13,535 bases of DNA from Actinomycetes bacterium (lineage in GTDB: Bacteria; Actinomycetota; Acidimicrobiia; Acidimicrobiales; Palsa-688): assembly GCA_021816565.1 (NCBI GenBank), contig JAKAXN010000091.1, positions 1 to 13,535 of the forward strand. Direction: 5' to 3'. Each line of letters begins with the position of its first letter. Position 1 is the stretch's first letter. Of the stretch, positions 12,927 to 13,535 are shown one piece after another. The position numbers and the translations under genes are program-made. The notes beneath the pieces were generated by a model, which ran no database searches, had not been told where the DNA came from, and saw only the letters and a list, made by a program, of their open reading frames with translations.

Positions 12927-13535
12927 TCAGCCTTGGGCGACCGGGCCGGCCCGGCCAGGGGCCAAGGTCATCCCTTCGCCGGTTGCCCCCGAGGTGCCCG
13001 CCCACCGGCCGGTCGGGGCGGCGACGGCGGGGACTGCCGGGGCCAGCAGGCCGCCATCGAGCACCATCTGGCGGTGGGCCCGGGCCGCGACCACCGGATC
13101 GTGGGTGACCATGACGACCGCCAGCCGGCGGTCGGCGACCATACCCTCGATCAGCTCCACCAGCCGTGACACCTGGGCCGGGTCCAGGCTGCCGGTGGGC
13201 TCGTCGGCCAGCAGGATCTCCGGGCGGTTGACCAACGCCCGGGCGATGGCCGCCCTCTGGCGCTCGCCGCCCGACAGCCTGGGCGGCTTCCGCCACTGCT
13301 GATCGACCAGGTCCACCTGGCGGACCAGCTCGTCCACCCGGTCGGCCCTCTGGCGGCGGGCCAGATGGGTTCCGTACATGGCCACCTCCAGGTTCTCCCG
13401 GACGTCCAGGTGGGGCAGCAGGTTGTGCAGCTGGAACACGATTCCGACCGAACCCCGCCGGTAGGCATCCAGGTCGACCCGGCTCAGGTCGACGCCGCGG
13501 TAGAGCACCTGGCCGGAGGTGGGCGTCTCGAGAGC
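12927..13535 (-). CDS. LolD/MacB-type ABC transporter ATPase, C-terminal part (5' end outside the window)
   Basis: The minus-strand frame is open from the right edge (ALETPTSGQVLYRGVDLS) and codes for 202 residues before the stop. The LETPTSGQVLYRG start, the Q-loop VGIVFQLHNLLPHLDVRENL, signature LSGGERQR, Walker B ILLADEPTGSLD and H-loop VTHD are all intact. The Walker A motif and about 50 N-terminal residues lie outside. 'FQxHNLLPxLxVxENxxxA' and 'ADEPTGSLD' are typical of the LolD/MacB/FtsE subfamily, which powers mechanotransmission-type permeases that handle lipoproteins, antimicrobial peptides or cell-wall enzymes. After the H-loop there is a Pro/Ala/Gly-rich tail of about 40 residues without known features. 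The permease is presumably upstream, beyond the edge. The HtrA-type protease follows after four bases. Confidence 0.9.
   Translation of the reverse strand, partial: ALETPTSGQVLYRGVDLSRVDLDAYRRGSVGIVFQLHNLLPHLDVRENLEVAMYGTHLARRQRADRVDELVRQVDLVDQQWRKPPRLSGGERQRAAIARALVNRPEILLADEPTGSLDPAQVSRLVELIEGMVADRRLAVVMVTHDPVVAARAHRQMVLDGGLLAPAVPAVAAPTGRWAGTSGATGEGMTLAPGRAGPVAQG

Overview
The window is very GC-rich and densely packed, with frequent GTG starts and family members typical of high-GC Gram-positive bacteria: a mycobacterial-type GabD1, an nSTAND1-WD40 protein with an N-terminal HTH, and a GntR/FCD-MFS pair. I infer an actinobacterium. A less-studied class such as Acidimicrobiia is possible, but the sequence alone does not settle it. 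No rRNA, tRNA, CRISPR array, insertion sequence or phage gene is visible.

Left part (1-2510). A divergent promoter region separates the 5' end of an MscS-type mechanosensitive channel gene (minus strand, running off the left edge) from a two-gene plus-strand unit. That unit encodes a membrane haem/flavin oxidoreductase of the ferric-reductase (FRE/NOX) fold and an exported FMN-binding-domain protein carrying an ApbE-type flavinylation motif. Together they look like a transmembrane electron conduit from cytosolic NAD(P)H to an extracytoplasmic covalent flavin.

Centre (2493-8475). Three minus-strand genes follow in transcription order: a 1264-residue XRE-HTH / nSTAND1 ATPase / TM / 14-blade WD40 protein; a PleD-shaped response regulator whose receiver and GGDEF domains have both lost their catalytic residues; and a small GtrA-family membrane protein. 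The noncoding stretch upstream of each contains clustered CGGACA/TGTCCG half-sites, twice as 10-bp-phased repeats and once as inverted repeats. This suggests a shared, undescribed operator and a small local regulon. A 401-bp divergent spacer upstream of the STAND gene also holds a perfect 15-bp-stem hairpin that shares bases with a 14-bp palindrome.

Right part (8477-13535). gabD1 (succinate-semialdehyde dehydrogenase, plus strand) converges on an MFS transporter that forms a tight two-gene operon with a GntR/FCD regulator. Upstream of that operon is a clear palindromic operator embedded in 12-bp-phased TGCAA repeats. At the right edge, a LolD/MacB-type ABC ATPase (5' end outside the window) lies 4 bp before a lipoprotein HtrA-type serine protease with a PDZ domain, which suggests a cell-envelope export and quality-control operon.
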